DNA of 64,000 bases from an uncultured Gammaproteobacteria bacterium (GCA_913045175.1 CAJWQG010000001.1:1-64000); one strand, 5' to 3'; shown: positions 31,979 through 41,087, counted from the first letter of the stretch. The notes: generated from the letters alone by a model not told the origin. Program-made: numbers and translations.

Positions 31979-32326
31979 CCTCTAGACCACAAAGCCATCG
32001 CGCTGCCGTGAGCGGCACGATGGTGAAGCTTTCTTAGTAGTACGTCCTAATCTACCCGGAAAGGTTTCTCACGAGGTGCTGAGTGTAACGCTGCGCTCTT
32101 CGCGAAGAGCCGCGCTGACTATTTCCGAGCCATTACGATAGTACGCCTGCAAAACGATGGTGAGGTGATGGAGTTGATATATAAGCGGTATTTGATCACA
32201 ATCCGTCATAGCATATTCGATGTAGCTAGCTATACAATAAAATTGCAGAAGTTTATTTAGCTAATAGTGTTTGGCCGACCCTGTAGCAGCAGTGGCTGGA
32301 CGTCATATTAAAAGAGGGGACTACAG
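31979..32326 (+). other. 348-base spacer between paralogous TonB receptors; promoter elements
   Basis: No gene is seen here. It holds a perfect 16-bp palindrome GCTCTTCGCGAAGAGC (32095-32110) without a T-run, and TAGCTAGCTA (32223-32232). TTAGCTAATAGTGTTTGGC (32257-32275) resembles the ACTATATAGTGTTTGGC site before the first receptor. The last 60 bases also echo that leader ('GGACGTCA...AGAGGGG'), so the promoter was duplicated with the gene. Confidence 0.5.
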
Positions 32327-34618
32327 ATGAAGAAACTGATAGCACTATGCGCTTTGCCGCTACTTGCTTCAAATTCAGCATTCGCTGAATCTGAGGGGAA
32401 AGAAGAAGGAGTAATAGAAGAGGTTGTCGTTACGGCGACCTACCGTGAAACGGACCTGATGGATACCCCGGTATCGATGAGCGCCGTCACCGATGAAATG
32501 GCTAGAAATACGGGTGCACAGGATATGAAAGGCCTGTTCACACTGATCCCTGGTCTCAGCATGGCTGGTTCAGGTCGGTCCGGAGATGGTGAAAACCGCT
32601 ATACCGTCCGGGGTGTTACCTCGCAGGCTGGTACTGCCGTTTTCGCGCCTACATTGGGTACGGTAGGTGTCTACCTTGATGGGATACCAGTGACATCAAA
32701 CTGGGGACCAGATAAACAGATGAGTGGTACCCTCTTTGACATAGAGCGGGTGGAGGTGTTGAAGGGCCCCCAGGGCACATTGTTCGGGGAAGGCTCGCAA
32801 GGTGGCACCATTCGCTATATTTACAAGAAACCGGATCCGAGTGGCCTCGATGTTGCGGTTAACGCTAGTTTTTCAACCATGGAAGAATCCGATGATAACT
32901 CTTCCAGGCTAGATGTCATGGTAAACCTCCCGCTGGGCGATGCCGCTGCCGTTAGGGTTATGGTATGGGATTCGGAAACGGGAGGCTTCATCGACAATCA
33001 GACACCGGTTGAGCTGGATTACAATACGGCCGGGTCTGAGGGGCTTCGCGCTACGTTCTTAATAGATGCGGAAATATTCACGGCGACAGCGAGCTACCAC
33101 TTAAGCGAGCAGTCGACTGCCGGCGGTGTGGCCACATCTGAACCTTTCACGGTACGGTCTGCTCGAATTCCAGGTCTGCCGCCTCAATCTTATGATGAGG
33201 TTGATTTGTTCAGTCTGGATATTCAAACAGAATTTAGCTGGGGTAGTTTGCAGTATCTGACATCTATTTTGCATCGCGATCAGGATGTGATCATCGAAGG
33301 TAGCGATATCGGTGCTAAAGGTTTGGATTTTTACTATTTCGGTGCGACGGAGGCTTTGGATCATCCGCTGTGTGGTAATTTCCCTCAGTACTGTGGCGTG
33401 TGGCCCGGTCAGTTTAATTTTTCAAGCCCGGTCCAGATTACCATACCCGATGGTAGAAACATGGATGCTATGTCGGGAAAACTTGAGCGCTTCAGCAAGC
33501 AGTTGACGCAGGAGATTCGACTTGTATCAAACGCGGATGGGCGACTGCGATGGACGGCCGGTTTCTTCTGGAAAGACAGCGAAAACTACCAGAGGAACAA
33601 CCAGATAGCTGGTTATCATCCTGATCGGGCAGCGTTGTTGGATAGGCTCTTTAGCCCGCTTATAGTTGAGAATCCGGCTAACAATCACCAGGACTTTTTG
33701 GAAGAGACGGCGCTTTATGGCGAAATCAGCTATGACCTGACCGATACTCTTGAGGTCACCGCGGGTGTTCGTTGGGCTGACATCAAGCAAACATTCGAGC
33801 GAGCGCCGGACGGTAGTACGGAAGACACGCCGGTATCGCCCAAACTGGTGTTTTCATGGAAGCCCAATGATGAGTTGATGGTGTATGGCGGCTATACCAC
33901 TGGATTTAGACCCGGCAACGTCAATAACCAGACGGCATGGTTCGTAAATACCTTTGGGGCGCCTGTGTCAGATCTCGAGGTTCTATTTTTCGGTGGTGAC
34001 GAGGTAGACAACTACGAGGTGGGTGTCAAGACGACCTTCTGGGATGGTCGGGTGCAGTTACAAGCTGCGGCCTTTTTCCTTGATTGGAAGGAAATGATCG
34101 TTTCGGAAACATCCCCAATGATCAGTTTCGGTGGGCTTCCTTACAACCGCAACAGCGGTGGTGCAGAGGTTAGAGGTGTCGAGATGGAGCTGACGGCTTA
34201 TGTGACGGATAATCTGCATATTCGCTTCGCCGGTGACGTCAACAACGCGGAAGTCACCAAGGCAAACCAGTTTTCGTCAAGCGCGCAGAATGCTGACCTC
34301 GCTTTTTCTCCGGACCACAGCTATTCCATCGGGATCGATTACACCTTAGCGCTGCAAAATGGCTGGAGGCTGGAGTTCTATGTGGATAACGCCTGGGTTG
34401 CGAAGCAGTTCGCCAATACTGCTAACGACCTGATATTGCCGGATTACACACGGGCCAACGGCAGGGTAACGCTGCATAGCCAGGATGAAAAATGGCGTGT
34501 GGCGCTCTATGGCAACAACCTTACGAATGAACAGATCCTGCGGGGTAGGGGTGCCTCGGGTGAATTATTCTGGTTCGATCCGCGGCAGGTTGGCTTAGAG
34601 TTTGGCTACCAGCTGTAA
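32327..34618 (+). CDS. TonB-dependent outer-membrane receptor, paralogue of preceding gene
   Basis: Receptor of 763 residues with signal peptide 'MKKLIALCALPLLASNSAFA', then 'IEEVVVTATYRETDLMDTPVSMSAVT' and 'IERVEVLKGPQGTLFGEGSQGGTIRYIY'. It is colinear with the 29654 protein along its entire length, with the same plug and barrel landmarks ('VFSWKPNDELMVYGGYTTGFRPGN'). Differences cluster in predicted extracellular loops, suggesting a shift in ligand range. GAGGGG precedes the ATG. A strong terminator follows. Confidence 0.93.
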   Translation: MKKLIALCALPLLASNSAFAESEGKEEGVIEEVVVTATYRETDLMDTPVSMSAVTDEMARNTGAQDMKGLFTLIPGLSMAGSGRSGDGENRYTVRGVTSQAGTAVFAPTLGTVGVYLDGIPVTSNWGPDKQMSGTLFDIERVEVLKGPQGTLFGEGSQGGTIRYIYKKPDPSGLDVAVNASFSTMEESDDNSSRLDVMVNLPLGDAAAVRVMVWDSETGGFIDNQTPVELDYNTAGSEGLRATFLIDAEIFTATASYHLSEQSTAGGVATSEPFTVRSARIPGLPPQSYDEVDLFSLDIQTEFSWGSLQYLTSILHRDQDVIIEGSDIGAKGLDFYYFGATEALDHPLCGNFPQYCGVWPGQFNFSSPVQITIPDGRNMDAMSGKLERFSKQLTQEIRLVSNADGRLRWTAGFFWKDSENYQRNNQIAGYHPDRAALLDRLFSPLIVENPANNHQDFLEETALYGEISYDLTDTLEVTAGVRWADIKQTFERAPDGSTEDTPVSPKLVFSWKPNDELMVYGGYTTGFRPGNVNNQTAWFVNTFGAPVSDLEVLFFGGDEVDNYEVGVKTTFWDGRVQLQAAAFFLDWKEMIVSETSPMISFGGLPYNRNSGGAEVRGVEMELTAYVTDNLHIRFAGDVNNAEVTKANQFSSSAQNADLAFSPDHSYSIGIDYTLALQNGWRLEFYVDNAWVAKQFANTANDLILPDYTRANGRVTLHSQDEKWRVALYGNNLTNEQILRGRGASGELFWFDPRQVGLEFGYQL

Positions 34619-34657
34619 CCATCTGTGCCGGCTGTAGGCACTTAGCTTGAAACGATG

Positions 34658-34697
34658 CCACTGTTCTATCCGTTGGATGGAACAGTGGTTTTTTTTT
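34658..34697 (+). terminator. Rho-independent terminator after TonB receptor
   Basis: CCACTGTTC (34658-34666) pairs with GAACAGTGG (34680-34688), immediately followed by nine T residues. This is a strong intrinsic terminator on the plus strand. It lies 14 bases before the next PhyH start, so that gene would need read-through or antitermination. Confidence 0.85.
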
Positions 34698-34711
34698 ACT
34701 GAGGACATGTA

Positions 34712-35521
34712 ATGCACGCATCCCCCATAAATGATCCTTGTCTTGATGAGATCAGTCGTTTGCAGCTCGAGCGCAATGCGCTGGAGCTCGATGTTGCGGG
34801 TTACACCGTAGTAGAAGATGTACTCGATCCGGATTTAACCGCACGAGGTTTAGAGGCAGCCCTTAAAACGTTTGGTGACAGAACCGGAAAGCTTCCGAAC
34901 GTCGAGACGGGCGAGAGTTACGACGGTTACTTCGTTCAACGGTATCTGTTGCTGAGAGATCAGGCGTTTGAAGAAATCATCATGGCGGAAAAGGTACTGG
35001 CGCTGATCGATTTTCTCGTCGGTCAGGACTGCATTCTCAGTACGCTGACAGGACACATCCGTGGCGAAGGTTGCGGTGAGACGTTGCCAACTGGATATCT
35101 TGGTTTGCATGGGGATGACACCACGCCGATGCCGAGCGCGAACTACTTTAATTTCGCGACGGTGAACATTTGCCTGACGGATGTGGATGAAGCGTCTGGT
35201 TGCCTTGCATTTGTTCCGGGCAGTCACAAATTACGACGGCAGCCGACGGGGCCGGAGCGGGTATTGGCAGGGGAGGGCGCTAATTCAAACGCGGTTCCCT
35301 GCGTAGCCCCGGCGGGCAGCGCAATCATCTGGCCGTCACACACCTGGCATGGCTCATGGGTATCGGAAACTCCGGGTTTGCGGGTGACCCTGGCGGAACT
35401 CTTTTGCCGGCCTTACCTGCAGACCTATGAAATGTATCGGGAAACGGTCCCGCAAGAAGTGCTGGAGCGTAACTCTCCACGCTTCGCGACATTAATGGGC
35501 ATGGATACCATCACCGGTTGA
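34712..35521 (+). CDS. PhyH-family Fe(II)/2-oxoglutarate dioxygenase
   Basis: Oxygenase of 269 residues. The iron ligands are HxD in 'GLHGDDTT' (about residue 132) and the distal His in 'HTWHGSWVSETPGLR', with the 2-oxoglutarate Arg at its end. 'ICLTDVDEASGCLAFVPGSHKLRRQP' lies in the core. GAGGAC precedes the ATG. It starts 14 bases after a terminator that closes the TonB receptor operon, so either it depends on read-through or that T-run also overlaps its own promoter. It is more divergent than the 17169/22133/27626 group. Confidence 0.9.
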   Translation: MHASPINDPCLDEISRLQLERNALELDVAGYTVVEDVLDPDLTARGLEAALKTFGDRTGKLPNVETGESYDGYFVQRYLLLRDQAFEEIIMAEKVLALIDFLVGQDCILSTLTGHIRGEGCGETLPTGYLGLHGDDTTPMPSANYFNFATVNICLTDVDEASGCLAFVPGSHKLRRQPTGPERVLAGEGANSNAVPCVAPAGSAIIWPSHTWHGSWVSETPGLRVTLAELFCRPYLQTYEMYRETVPQEVLERNSPRFATLMGMDTITG

Positions 35522-35609
35522 AATGACAACCAGGATGACTGGATGAAGCCGTGGAGTGACCGAGACCGAGCCCGTTACAAACCACCGGTCGGTTAGGGTA
35601 GGGGTTACC

Positions 35610-36506
35610 TCAGGGAGCGTTTAGTAATCGCTCAGCCAATAGTGCATTGAATGCCGGTAGGTCCCGCCAGTTGGTTGCAACCCGGATGGATTTTCCATTT
35701 TCGTCGATGACGGTTTTTCCGTCGTCATCAACGGTGACGTTTATCTCTGATATTTCCAATAGTTCCTCGCTGAACGCGAGGTAAATAGCAACCGTATCGA
35801 ACAGGACGGATGATCGGCTGGCGTTGATATCTGCCGCCCCGTTAGCCGTGAGCCAGACCTGATAATTTTCTATTACCTCTGGCATCGAGGCATTGTCTGC
35901 TTCAGCCACCTTCTTATAGTCTTCACCTTCCAGCCGAACGATACCGCACGTATCGAGGGGTGTAATCGTCATATCGAAGTCAGAGCTGAACACGGTCTTG
36001 GCAGTCGATAGGTGTTGAACGACGTTGTACTCCGCATGTATCTCATCGCTGCCTCCATATCCTTTATAGATGGCCCCATGCATACCCACGAACCTCGTTT
36101 TTTCGACGACGCCAGGTTCTATCTCTAGCAGCCTGGCAATATTGGGGAGTGGTCCGATACATACCAGCGTGATCTTTTCATCCGATTGTTTAATCATCTC
36201 GGCCATCGCGGTAACACCATCCTCATGGAGCACACCTGAATAGCTGTCGAGGTCGTAGTCATCGATGTATTCGCGTTGATGTTCCAGCATGCTCTCGAAA
36301 GGCAGGCCAATACCGACGGGTATATCGGTACGCCCGACACGTTCAAGAAACTTGCATACGATCTTTGTGCGAAAGCGGGTATCCCCGGTACAGGTTACGA
36401 TCATTTTCACATCGAGTTCAGGGCAACCAAGCGCCATCGCCAGGGCCCAGGTGTCGTCGATATCGGAGCCGATGTCGGTGTCAATGATGATGGGAATTTT
36501 TTTCAT
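35610..36506 (-). CDS. Inosine/uridine-preferring nucleoside hydrolase family protein
   Basis: Nucleoside hydrolase of 298 residues (IunH/RihA fold). The hallmark Ca2+-binding N-terminus is 'IIIDTDIGSDIDDTWALAMAL' (DTDxGxDxDD). Later landmarks are 'LVCIGPLPNIARLLEI' and 'VGMHGAIYKGYGGSDEIHAEYNV'; the usual 'GG...AEFN' is here AEYN, a small change near the metal site. It would release a base from a ribonucleoside. No nucleoside transporter is adjacent. It is divergent from the enolase-superfamily gene, 119 bases away. Confidence 0.88.
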   Translation of the reverse strand: MKKIPIIIDTDIGSDIDDTWALAMALGCPELDVKMIVTCTGDTRFRTKIVCKFLERVGRTDIPVGIGLPFESMLEHQREYIDDYDLDSYSGVLHEDGVTAMAEMIKQSDEKITLVCIGPLPNIARLLEIEPGVVEKTRFVGMHGAIYKGYGGSDEIHAEYNVVQHLSTAKTVFSSDFDMTITPLDTCGIVRLEGEDYKKVAEADNASMPEVIENYQVWLTANGAADINASRSSVLFDTVAIYLAFSEELLEISEINVTVDDDGKTVIDENGKSIRVATNWRDLPAFNALLAERLLNAP

Positions 36507-36625
36507 AGTACGCTCAACGTTGTTGGCCTGGAGTAAGCAGCACCGGGGTCTGTACTGTCAAGGCATTGATCGGAATGGGGATATCGCTTATAAGTTCAGC
36601 GGATAGATAAGGACAGGGCTGAAGA

Positions 36626-37837
36626 ATGAAGATCACTGGGTTTGATACATTGCACGCTGATGCGGGGAGATCATTCTCGTTTCTCAAGATCACGACTGAC
36701 GAAGGCATTACCGGCTGGTCCGAGTTCACCGGTATTTCCGAACGTAATCGTCGCACCGTTCTCGATGCGCTTATTCGGGCCATGATGACCGGACTTGTAG
36801 GCAGGGACCCCAGAGAAATCGAGCGCATCTTCAGCGATCTTATGTGTGGCATCCGCCAATCTCAGTCGGGCTTTAATCATCAGGCTATTGGTGCGATTCA
36901 GAACGCCTTAATCGACATTGCGGCCAAGGCACTGGGCGTACCGGTTTACCAGCTGTTCGGTGGGGCCCTGCGTACACGCATTCCTCTGTACTGGTCCCAC
37001 TTTGGGGGCGTCCGTATGGGTAGAAATGCAGAGCTTTACGAGAAACCGCTAATCACAACGCTGGAACAATTCGCCAACCATGCGCTTGATGTCAATAATG
37101 CAGGATACAGTGCCCTTAAAACGAAGATTCATTACTTTGACGAGAATGGCGGTAACTCTTTCTTTCCGACCTATGGGGTGAATCCCGGTGCACCAGAGGT
37201 CAACCTTGAGCCTAGCATGCTGAAAGCGATCGTTGATCAAATGGCCGCGCTCCGGGGCGCGGTAGGTGATGACTTCGATCTGATCCTCGACATTAACTCC
37301 AATTTCAAAGCTGATGGTGTGGTGCGTATTGCGCGCGCCGTGGAACAATTTAACCCGCGTTGGCTTGAGGTCGACTTCTTTGACGCGGAAACGATGCGAG
37401 CCGTGCGTGATCGATCGCCGGTTTCAATCGGTGGGTGTGAAATGATCTGTACCGCAAGAACCTATAAGCCGTTTATCGTTGAGCGCGCCATCGATACACC
37501 GTTAGTTGATGTTGCTTGGAATGGTCTGATTGAGGCGATTCGAATAGCCAATGTCGCCGATGTGTTCGACCTCAATGTTTCCCCGCACAACTTTACCGGG
37601 CATCTGTGCTCTATGATGCACGGTCATTACTCGGCTATAACCCCAAACTTTCAGATCATGGAGTTTGACGTCGATGAGGTTCCCTGGTTGGGCGAGTTCT
37701 TTACGGAACCGCTGGTAATAGAAGACGGGGAACTGGTTCTTAACGACAAGCCAGGATGGGGCATGGATGTGAATGAGGACGCGGTCCGCGCTCGACCGGC
37801 GCGAGCGCTGGAAAAGTTTAAACCACCGTTGGCGTAG
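36626..37837 (+). CDS. Mandelate racemase/muconate lactonizing (enolase superfamily) dehydratase
   Basis: Sugar-acid dehydratase or racemase-type enzyme of 403 residues. The capping domain is at about 1-125. The barrel has the KxK base motif in 'ALKTKIHYF' (about residue 168), metal ligands Asp in 'LILDINSN', Glu in 'WLEVDFF' and Glu in 'GGCEMI', and the His in 'NVSPHNFTGHL' near the C-terminus. This fits members that abstract a proton alpha to a carboxylate. It sits beside a cupin and a fucosidase, so an acid sugar is a plausible substrate. A truncated paralogue is at 55843-56094. Confidence 0.9.
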   Translation: MKITGFDTLHADAGRSFSFLKITTDEGITGWSEFTGISERNRRTVLDALIRAMMTGLVGRDPREIERIFSDLMCGIRQSQSGFNHQAIGAIQNALIDIAAKALGVPVYQLFGGALRTRIPLYWSHFGGVRMGRNAELYEKPLITTLEQFANHALDVNNAGYSALKTKIHYFDENGGNSFFPTYGVNPGAPEVNLEPSMLKAIVDQMAALRGAVGDDFDLILDINSNFKADGVVRIARAVEQFNPRWLEVDFFDAETMRAVRDRSPVSIGGCEMICTARTYKPFIVERAIDTPLVDVAWNGLIEAIRIANVADVFDLNVSPHNFTGHLCSMMHGHYSAITPNFQIMEFDVDEVPWLGEFFTEPLVIEDGELVLNDKPGWGMDVNEDAVRARPARALEKFKPPLA

Positions 37838-37858
37838 CTGGTTCTTGTCCCAAAGCGC

Positions 37859-38503
37859 TTAAGCGTTACCGAAGTCGAGCTCTTTCTGCTTGTAGGCCAC
37901 GTCGCCAATATTTTCTGGCGCCTCCCAGAGATGCTGATTTGCCTTGTAACCCTCGATCAGCTTGTCGATAGCATCCAGTGAGAGTTCGTCTATGCGCATG
38001 CCGGGTGCGTCTGCGACACCGCCGCCTGCTCTGAACTCCAATATCTCGACGCCGGCTGGACCTGCAGTATATTTGTAGGGTTGGCCATTGGGAATAAACA
38101 GCGTAGAACCCGGTCCCAGTTTCTTCCTCCCCATGCTAATTTCTCCGGCGAGAATAAAGTAAACGGAGTCTCCGTACTGGGGGTGGCTGTGCCGAAACAG
38201 TTCGAAGTTTGCGCCAAACCACACGTGCGCCAGACTCATGCCGTTAGGACCATCCTGCATCAACAAAACCGTTGTTGTGGCGCCGGAGATTCCCGCCTTC
38301 AACATCTCGGTCAGCTTCTCTCGAGTGGGCTGTTCACCATGCTTTTTTGCCAACGCGCTGTGTTCAAAATAGGCCGCGGTACCTTCTTCGGTGACTGCAT
38401 CTTCGGCGGCGGGTTGGTTCAACTTTGGGTTTTCATTGAGTTGAAACGGTCCACGTTCTGATACATAGCCGCGGGTAACAACCTCAAGTTTCTGCTCACT
38501 CAT
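37859..38503 (-). CDS. Single-domain cupin protein with Tyr in place of the last metal His
   Basis: Predicted 214-residue protein from MSEQKLEV (AGGAG 9 bases upstream; the track TTG start overlaps that site). The N-terminal half is helical. The cupin barrel (about 110-175) has motif 1 'FRHSHPQYGDSVYFILAGE', retaining two His and probably the Glu/Asp position. Motif 2, 'PGSTLFIPNGQPYKYTAG', has Tyr instead of His. It may still bind metal with a changed ligand set. It is convergent with the dehydratase gene. Roles could include isomerase, lyase or sensor; unproven. Confidence 0.8.
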   Translation of the reverse strand: MSEQKLEVVTRGYVSERGPFQLNENPKLNQPAAEDAVTEEGTAAYFEHSALAKKHGEQPTREKLTEMLKAGISGATTTVLLMQDGPNGMSLAHVWFGANFELFRHSHPQYGDSVYFILAGEISMGRKKLGPGSTLFIPNGQPYKYTAGPAGVEILEFRAGGGVADAPGMRIDELSLDAIDKLIEGYKANQHLWEAPENIGDVAYKQKELDFGNA

Positions 38504-38576
38504 GGAAGACAACTCCTGATTTCAGTTTTGCTCATGTTAACGCTAGTGGGATAGCCCCTACAAACGTCAATTGCCC

Positions 38577-40013
38577 TTATTTAAAGGGGTTTTTGCGCTT
38601 TATCTTGTAGACAAAGGCGTGCTCGCAGGGTCGTTCCTTAGGAGGAGTTACCTCCAATCCGTCCCTGGTTAAGGCCCATGTTAACTTTTCTTCCGATCCG
38701 AGCATGCTGACAGAGTCAATCTCACCAGCATATAAGCTGCGCATACCCTTGATCGTGGCTTTATCGGCAGGCCAGCCGAGGCAGGTCGCGTACACCGCAT
38801 CATCTGTGCAGGTAAAACGGTAGTCTTCTGCAGTGTAGGTAACCTCATGTTCTTCACTGAACATTCCGGCGTCTGTCATCTCTGTTGGTCCTTCGCCGTA
38901 ATCCATCCAGGGCGTTGTGCCATAGATCGCTTCTCCATTAATGTCGAGCCAGCTACCCATGTCGTTCAACAGTGCCTTCGATTCCTCAGGGATGCTGCCA
39001 TCGGCCTTGGGTCCCACATTCAACAGCAGATAGCCGTTCTTGCTGACGTTGTCGACCAGGTTATGGATCAAGGTACTGGGTTTCTTGAATCCGGCGTCAT
39101 GCACGAATGCCCAGGCGCCCTGATTATCCACGGAAGTGTCTGTCATCCAGTCGTAGTAGGTCAGCTTGTCCATGCGTCCCAGTTCGTAGTCAATTAATGC
39201 GGCGCCTGGTGCCAGGTCGTGGGTCTTATAGGTGACGGCCAGCTCGGTGCCCCATTCGGCTTCCTTGTTGTAGTAGTCTGCCAGCATCTGCTTTTTGTGG
39301 TTTTCCTGGACCCAGCGGAGACCAAAATCGAACCACATCAGATCGGGACGATAGTTGTCGATCACTTCATCGATCTTGGTACGCCAGAAGTCGTTGAATG
39401 CGCCGTCCGGTCTATCCTGTGTGACCCAGTCGTGAACAGACTCATCGATACCATCGAGATTGTGCAAGGGGCCATAGAGCCCCGCATACTGTGGATCGGA
39501 AACATCGCAATCGCTACGCCAGTGAGGGTAGAACCACCATTGCTCAAAATGATGAAACGCGGTCATGAAGCGCATGCCTGTGCCTCTTATCGCTTTTTCC
39601 AGTTCGCCGACCACGTCTCTTTTGGGCCCCATCCTGGCAGCATTCCATTCATTGACCTGGCTATCCCACATTGAAAAGCCGTCGTGATGTTCGGCGACCG
39701 GCCCGGCAAACTTTGCACCTGAGCGTTTAAACAGCTCCGCCCACTCTTCTGCGTCAAATTTGTCCGCCGTAAAAATAGGAATGAAATCCTTGTAACCAAA
39801 CTCCGATGCTGGCCCAAAATTTTTCTCGTGGAACTCGTACTGCGGATTGCCTTTCCGGTACATATTGAACGCATACCAGGAGCCGTTCTCGCCACAGGCG
39901 GGGACACTGTATAGACCCCAGTGGGTATAAATGCCGAATTTGCCATCACGTAGCCACTGCGGCGTTTGATGGTTTTGTAGTGATGACCAGGTGGGTTCGT
40001 ATTTCTGGGACAA
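38577..40013 (-). CDS. Alpha-L-fucosidase family (GH29) glycoside hydrolase
   Basis: GH29-type hydrolase of 478 residues. Features are 'KFGIYTHWGLYSVPA' at the N-terminus, 'FAGPVAEHHDGFSMWDS' (substrate-binding His-His), the nucleophile Asp in 'DLMWFDFGLRW' (about residue 245), and 'NGYLLLNVGPKADGSIPEE', which is highly typical. No signal peptide is visible, so it is probably cytoplasmic and acts on imported oligosaccharides or glycosides. It starts with TTG after TAGGA. It may be linked to the GPH symporter at 11024 (inference). The C-terminal beta domain (about 370-478) is present. Confidence 0.9.
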   Translation of the reverse strand: MSQKYEPTWSSLQNHQTPQWLRDGKFGIYTHWGLYSVPACGENGSWYAFNMYRKGNPQYEFHEKNFGPASEFGYKDFIPIFTADKFDAEEWAELFKRSGAKFAGPVAEHHDGFSMWDSQVNEWNAARMGPKRDVVGELEKAIRGTGMRFMTAFHHFEQWWFYPHWRSDCDVSDPQYAGLYGPLHNLDGIDESVHDWVTQDRPDGAFNDFWRTKIDEVIDNYRPDLMWFDFGLRWVQENHKKQMLADYYNKEAEWGTELAVTYKTHDLAPGAALIDYELGRMDKLTYYDWMTDTSVDNQGAWAFVHDAGFKKPSTLIHNLVDNVSKNGYLLLNVGPKADGSIPEESKALLNDMGSWLDINGEAIYGTTPWMDYGEGPTEMTDAGMFSEEHEVTYTAEDYRFTCTDDAVYATCLGWPADKATIKGMRSLYAGEIDSVSMLGSEEKLTWALTRDGLEVTPPKERPCEHAFVYKIKRKNPFK

Positions 40014-40110
40014 TGGGTATTCCTAACGCAGAATGAGCGGCTACTGTATTCTTTCGTTGATTTATTAGTCAACTGGCGCTTTGCCTCCGCCAAAGGCATT
40101 ATCTGAAACA

Positions 40111-40146
40111 ACGAAAGACCGAAAACCGAAAAACCGAAGACCGAAC
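40111..40146. repeat. Short CGAAA/ACCGAA tandem repeat in divergent spacer
   Basis: Imperfect tandem units (ACGAAAG, ACCGAAA, ACCGAAAA, ACCGAAG, ACCGAAC) fill 36 bases just upstream of the Shine-Dalgarno of the luciferase-like gene. They lie in the divergent spacer from the fucosidase. They could be slippage-prone or a multi-half-site binding region. Confidence 0.5.
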
Positions 40147-40161
40147 TTAGAGGAGTGAAAC

Positions 40162-41067
40162 ATGACGACCAGAATGCCGGCCCTGAGCCTTGCGGCGGTA
40201 CCGGGTAGAAGAAAGGCGACCGTTGAGTTGGCCACGGAAATTGAGAACAAGGGATTTAGTGGTATCTACGGTCCCAGCCTTGGAGATTCTCTGGCATTGT
40301 GCGAAGCCATTGCCTTTGCAACTAACGAGATACATTTGGGCACGACGATTACGCCCATGTACTTTCGTCAGGTAGTGGATTTTGCCAGTACGGTATCATT
40401 CATCCATGAGATCTCGGATGGCAGGTTCAAGTTTGGCATTGGTGTCAGCCATGCGCCGGCCCTTGACGCGCGTGGCATCTCGACCGGTAAGCCCCTGGGG
40501 GATACCAGGAACTTCGTAACGGAATTAAGAAATGTTCCCAGAGTTGGTGAACTACCACCGATTGTGCTGGCGACCCTGCGTAAAAAAATGATTCAGCTAT
40601 CCGAGGAGATTGCTGAGGGTATGGTCTTTGCCAATGGGGCAAGATCGCATATGGCAGAGAGTCTTGGTGTTGTTTCGGATGAAGCGAAGAGCTCGGATGA
40701 CTTCTTTATTGGCGATATGATCCCAACCTGCATTAGCGATGATGTTGAGGCCGCCAAGGCTGTCAATCGCAAGACGCTGACTTCGTACGCGTATCTGCCT
40801 AACTACCGCAATTACTGGAAAGAGGCGGGCTATGTTGAGGAGATGGAGGGGATAGAGAAAGCACTCGCAGATGGCGACCGTGAAAAGGTGCCACACTTTC
40901 TTACGGACAAGTGGCTCGCGGATACGACATTGTTTGGTTCCGCGACGCAGGTGCGGGACGGCGTTGAGGTATGGTTCGACGCCGGTATCAAAACACCCAT
41001 TCTGGTTCCGTCATCAGCGAATGGGGGGCAGATGGTCGCCTTTGAGGAAATGTTAGCAATCTGGTAG
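40162..41067 (+). CDS. LLM-class flavin-dependent oxidoreductase
   Basis: Bacterial-luciferase-like TIM-barrel protein of 301 residues using F420 or FMN. Landmarks are 'ENKGFSGIYGPSLGDSLALCEAIAFATNEIHLGTTITP' (early strands), 'ISDGRFKFGIGVSHAP' (the conserved GxG-S loop) and 'LFGSATQVRDGVEVWFDAGI'. Strong GAGGAG upstream. The next gene (DUF3500) starts 20 bases later, so they are co-transcribed. A second, less similar LLM protein lies at 57011. Substrate unknown. Confidence 0.88.
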   Translation: MTTRMPALSLAAVPGRRKATVELATEIENKGFSGIYGPSLGDSLALCEAIAFATNEIHLGTTITPMYFRQVVDFASTVSFIHEISDGRFKFGIGVSHAPALDARGISTGKPLGDTRNFVTELRNVPRVGELPPIVLATLRKKMIQLSEEIAEGMVFANGARSHMAESLGVVSDEAKSSDDFFIGDMIPTCISDDVEAAKAVNRKTLTSYAYLPNYRNYWKEAGYVEEMEGIEKALADGDREKVPHFLTDKWLADTTLFGSATQVRDGVEVWFDAGIKTPILVPSSANGGQMVAFEEMLAIW

Positions 41068-41087
41068 TTAAAAAAGGGGGATAGACG

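Noticed and set aside
32095-32110. GCTCTTCGCGAAGAGC as a terminator
   Set aside because: Perfect palindrome but with no loop and no T-run; kept only as a note in the spacer.
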